Source: Marinilongibacter aquaticus (GTDB taxonomy: Bacteria; Bacteroidota; Bacteroidia; Cytophagales; Spirosomataceae). Taken from it: a stretch of 64,000 nucleotides of DNA. The notes beneath the pieces are model-generated. The model was not told where the DNA came from and did not search any database. It worked only from the letters and a program-made list of their open reading frames with translations. The stretch lies in NCBI RefSeq assembly GCF_020149935.1, contig NZ_CP083757.1, positions 1,736,001 to 1,800,000 on the forward strand, given 5' to 3'. Below are positions 63,601-64,000 of this stretch, piece after piece. The first letter of the stretch is position 1; each line of letters begins with the position of its first letter. The position numbers and the translations under genes were made by a program.

Positions 63601-64000
63601 CTAGAGCAGTTCATTCGCCAAATTGGCCAATTCCGAACGTTCCCCTTTTTCCAATTTAATGTGGGCAAAAAGGTGATGTCCTTTCAGTTTATCGATCAGG
63701 TAAGTCAGGCCATTGGATTGTTCGTCCATATAGGGCGTATCGATCTGAGCAATATCTCCGGTAAATACAATTTTTGTACCGTCGCCTGCACGCGTAATTA
63801 TCGTTTTCACTTCATGCGGGGTGAGGTTTTGAGCCTCATCCACAATGAACATCACATTGGCAAAACTTCTTCCACGAATAAAGGCCAAAGCCGTAATGCT
63901 TAATTTACCCGACTCTTCCAGCTCTTCCAGCACTTTGGCTCTCTTTTCTGTACCCTTAAACTGCGATTTTATAAATTTCAAATTGTCGTAAAGGGGTTGC
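63601..64000 (-). CDS. phoH: PhoH-family ATPase, C-terminal part (cut by the window end)
   Basis: The last 132 residues of a PhoH protein; the gene continues beyond 64000. The part present starts [16 protein letters not shown] and shows [21 protein letters not shown] (Walker B, DEAQ), [17 protein letters not shown] and [22 protein letters not shown]. This layout with the C-terminal [18 protein letters not shown] fits the PhoH-like (PIN-PhoH) type common in Bacteroidota, but the N-terminal domain is not visible. It is an RNA-helicase/nuclease-type ATPase in the family literature. Confidence 0.88.
   Translation of the reverse strand, partial: QPLYDNLKFIKSQFKGTEKRAKVLEELEESGKLSITALAFIRGRSFANVMFIVDEAQNLTPHEVKTIITRAGDGTKIVFTGDIAQIDTPYMDEQSNGLTYLIDKLKGHHLFAHIKLEKGERSELANLANELL

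Overview
The window is a gene-dense stretch of a Bacteroidota chromosome, most likely a free-living Cytophagales member (Leadbetterella/Emticicia-like; this placement is inferred from gene content and style, not from a search). The evidence is the two-part promoter TTG-N19-22-TAnnTTTG in front of many genes, SusC/TonB-type receptors with carboxypeptidase-like N-terminal domains, GLPGLI, DUF4270, DUF1080 and DUF3857 families, a 29-residue AURKAIP1/COX24 peptide, DAP-type lysine/peptidoglycan genes, and the general lack of strong Shine-Dalgarno sites. No transposase, prophage, CRISPR array, tRNA or rRNA was seen.

Layout. 1-13 kb: D-Ala-D-Ala dipeptidase, SpmA/SpmB fusion, DM13 lipoprotein, then a leftward cluster HU - TPR protein - tiny ribosomal peptide - RNase G/E, facing mutY-ssb; a large secreted zinc metalloprotease, an unknown protein and dnaG. 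13-23 kb: a cobalamin-riboswitch-controlled BtuB-like receptor, phosphohexomutase, a histidine cluster hisH-hisA-GNAT-hisF with overlapping genes, and lon. 23-31 kb: a 500-base gap with a candidate small RNA, then the leftward genes prc, an FKBP, kdsC, an HhH/coiled-coil membrane protein, an OmpA-type protein, rho, dapF and rplS. 31-43 kb: ispE, a GLPGLI protein with its outer-membrane barrel, recO, a PhoX-like protein, valS, an aldose epimerase and an isolated rpsJ.

43-51 kb is the most system-like accessory region: a LytS/LytTR-type two-component pair diverges from an outer-membrane receptor, a small periplasmic protein, a six-blade Kelch lipoprotein and a DUF4270 lipoprotein. 51-64 kb: upp, an MFS transporter, a membrane fatty-acid hydroxylase, a DUF6503-like lipoprotein, two tandem DUF3857/transglutaminase proteins (the first with a degenerate catalytic site), and a sugar locus with two DUF1080 proteins, an SMP-30 lactonase and a Tat-exported TIM-barrel isomerase. 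It ends inside a phoH gene.

Housekeeping functions dominate (replication priming, DNA repair, transcription termination, translation, proteolysis, histidine, isoprenoid and peptidoglycan precursors). Accessory functions are mostly envelope and uptake systems. Intrinsic terminators are abundant and easy to see; four convergent gene pairs instead overlap at their stop codons.
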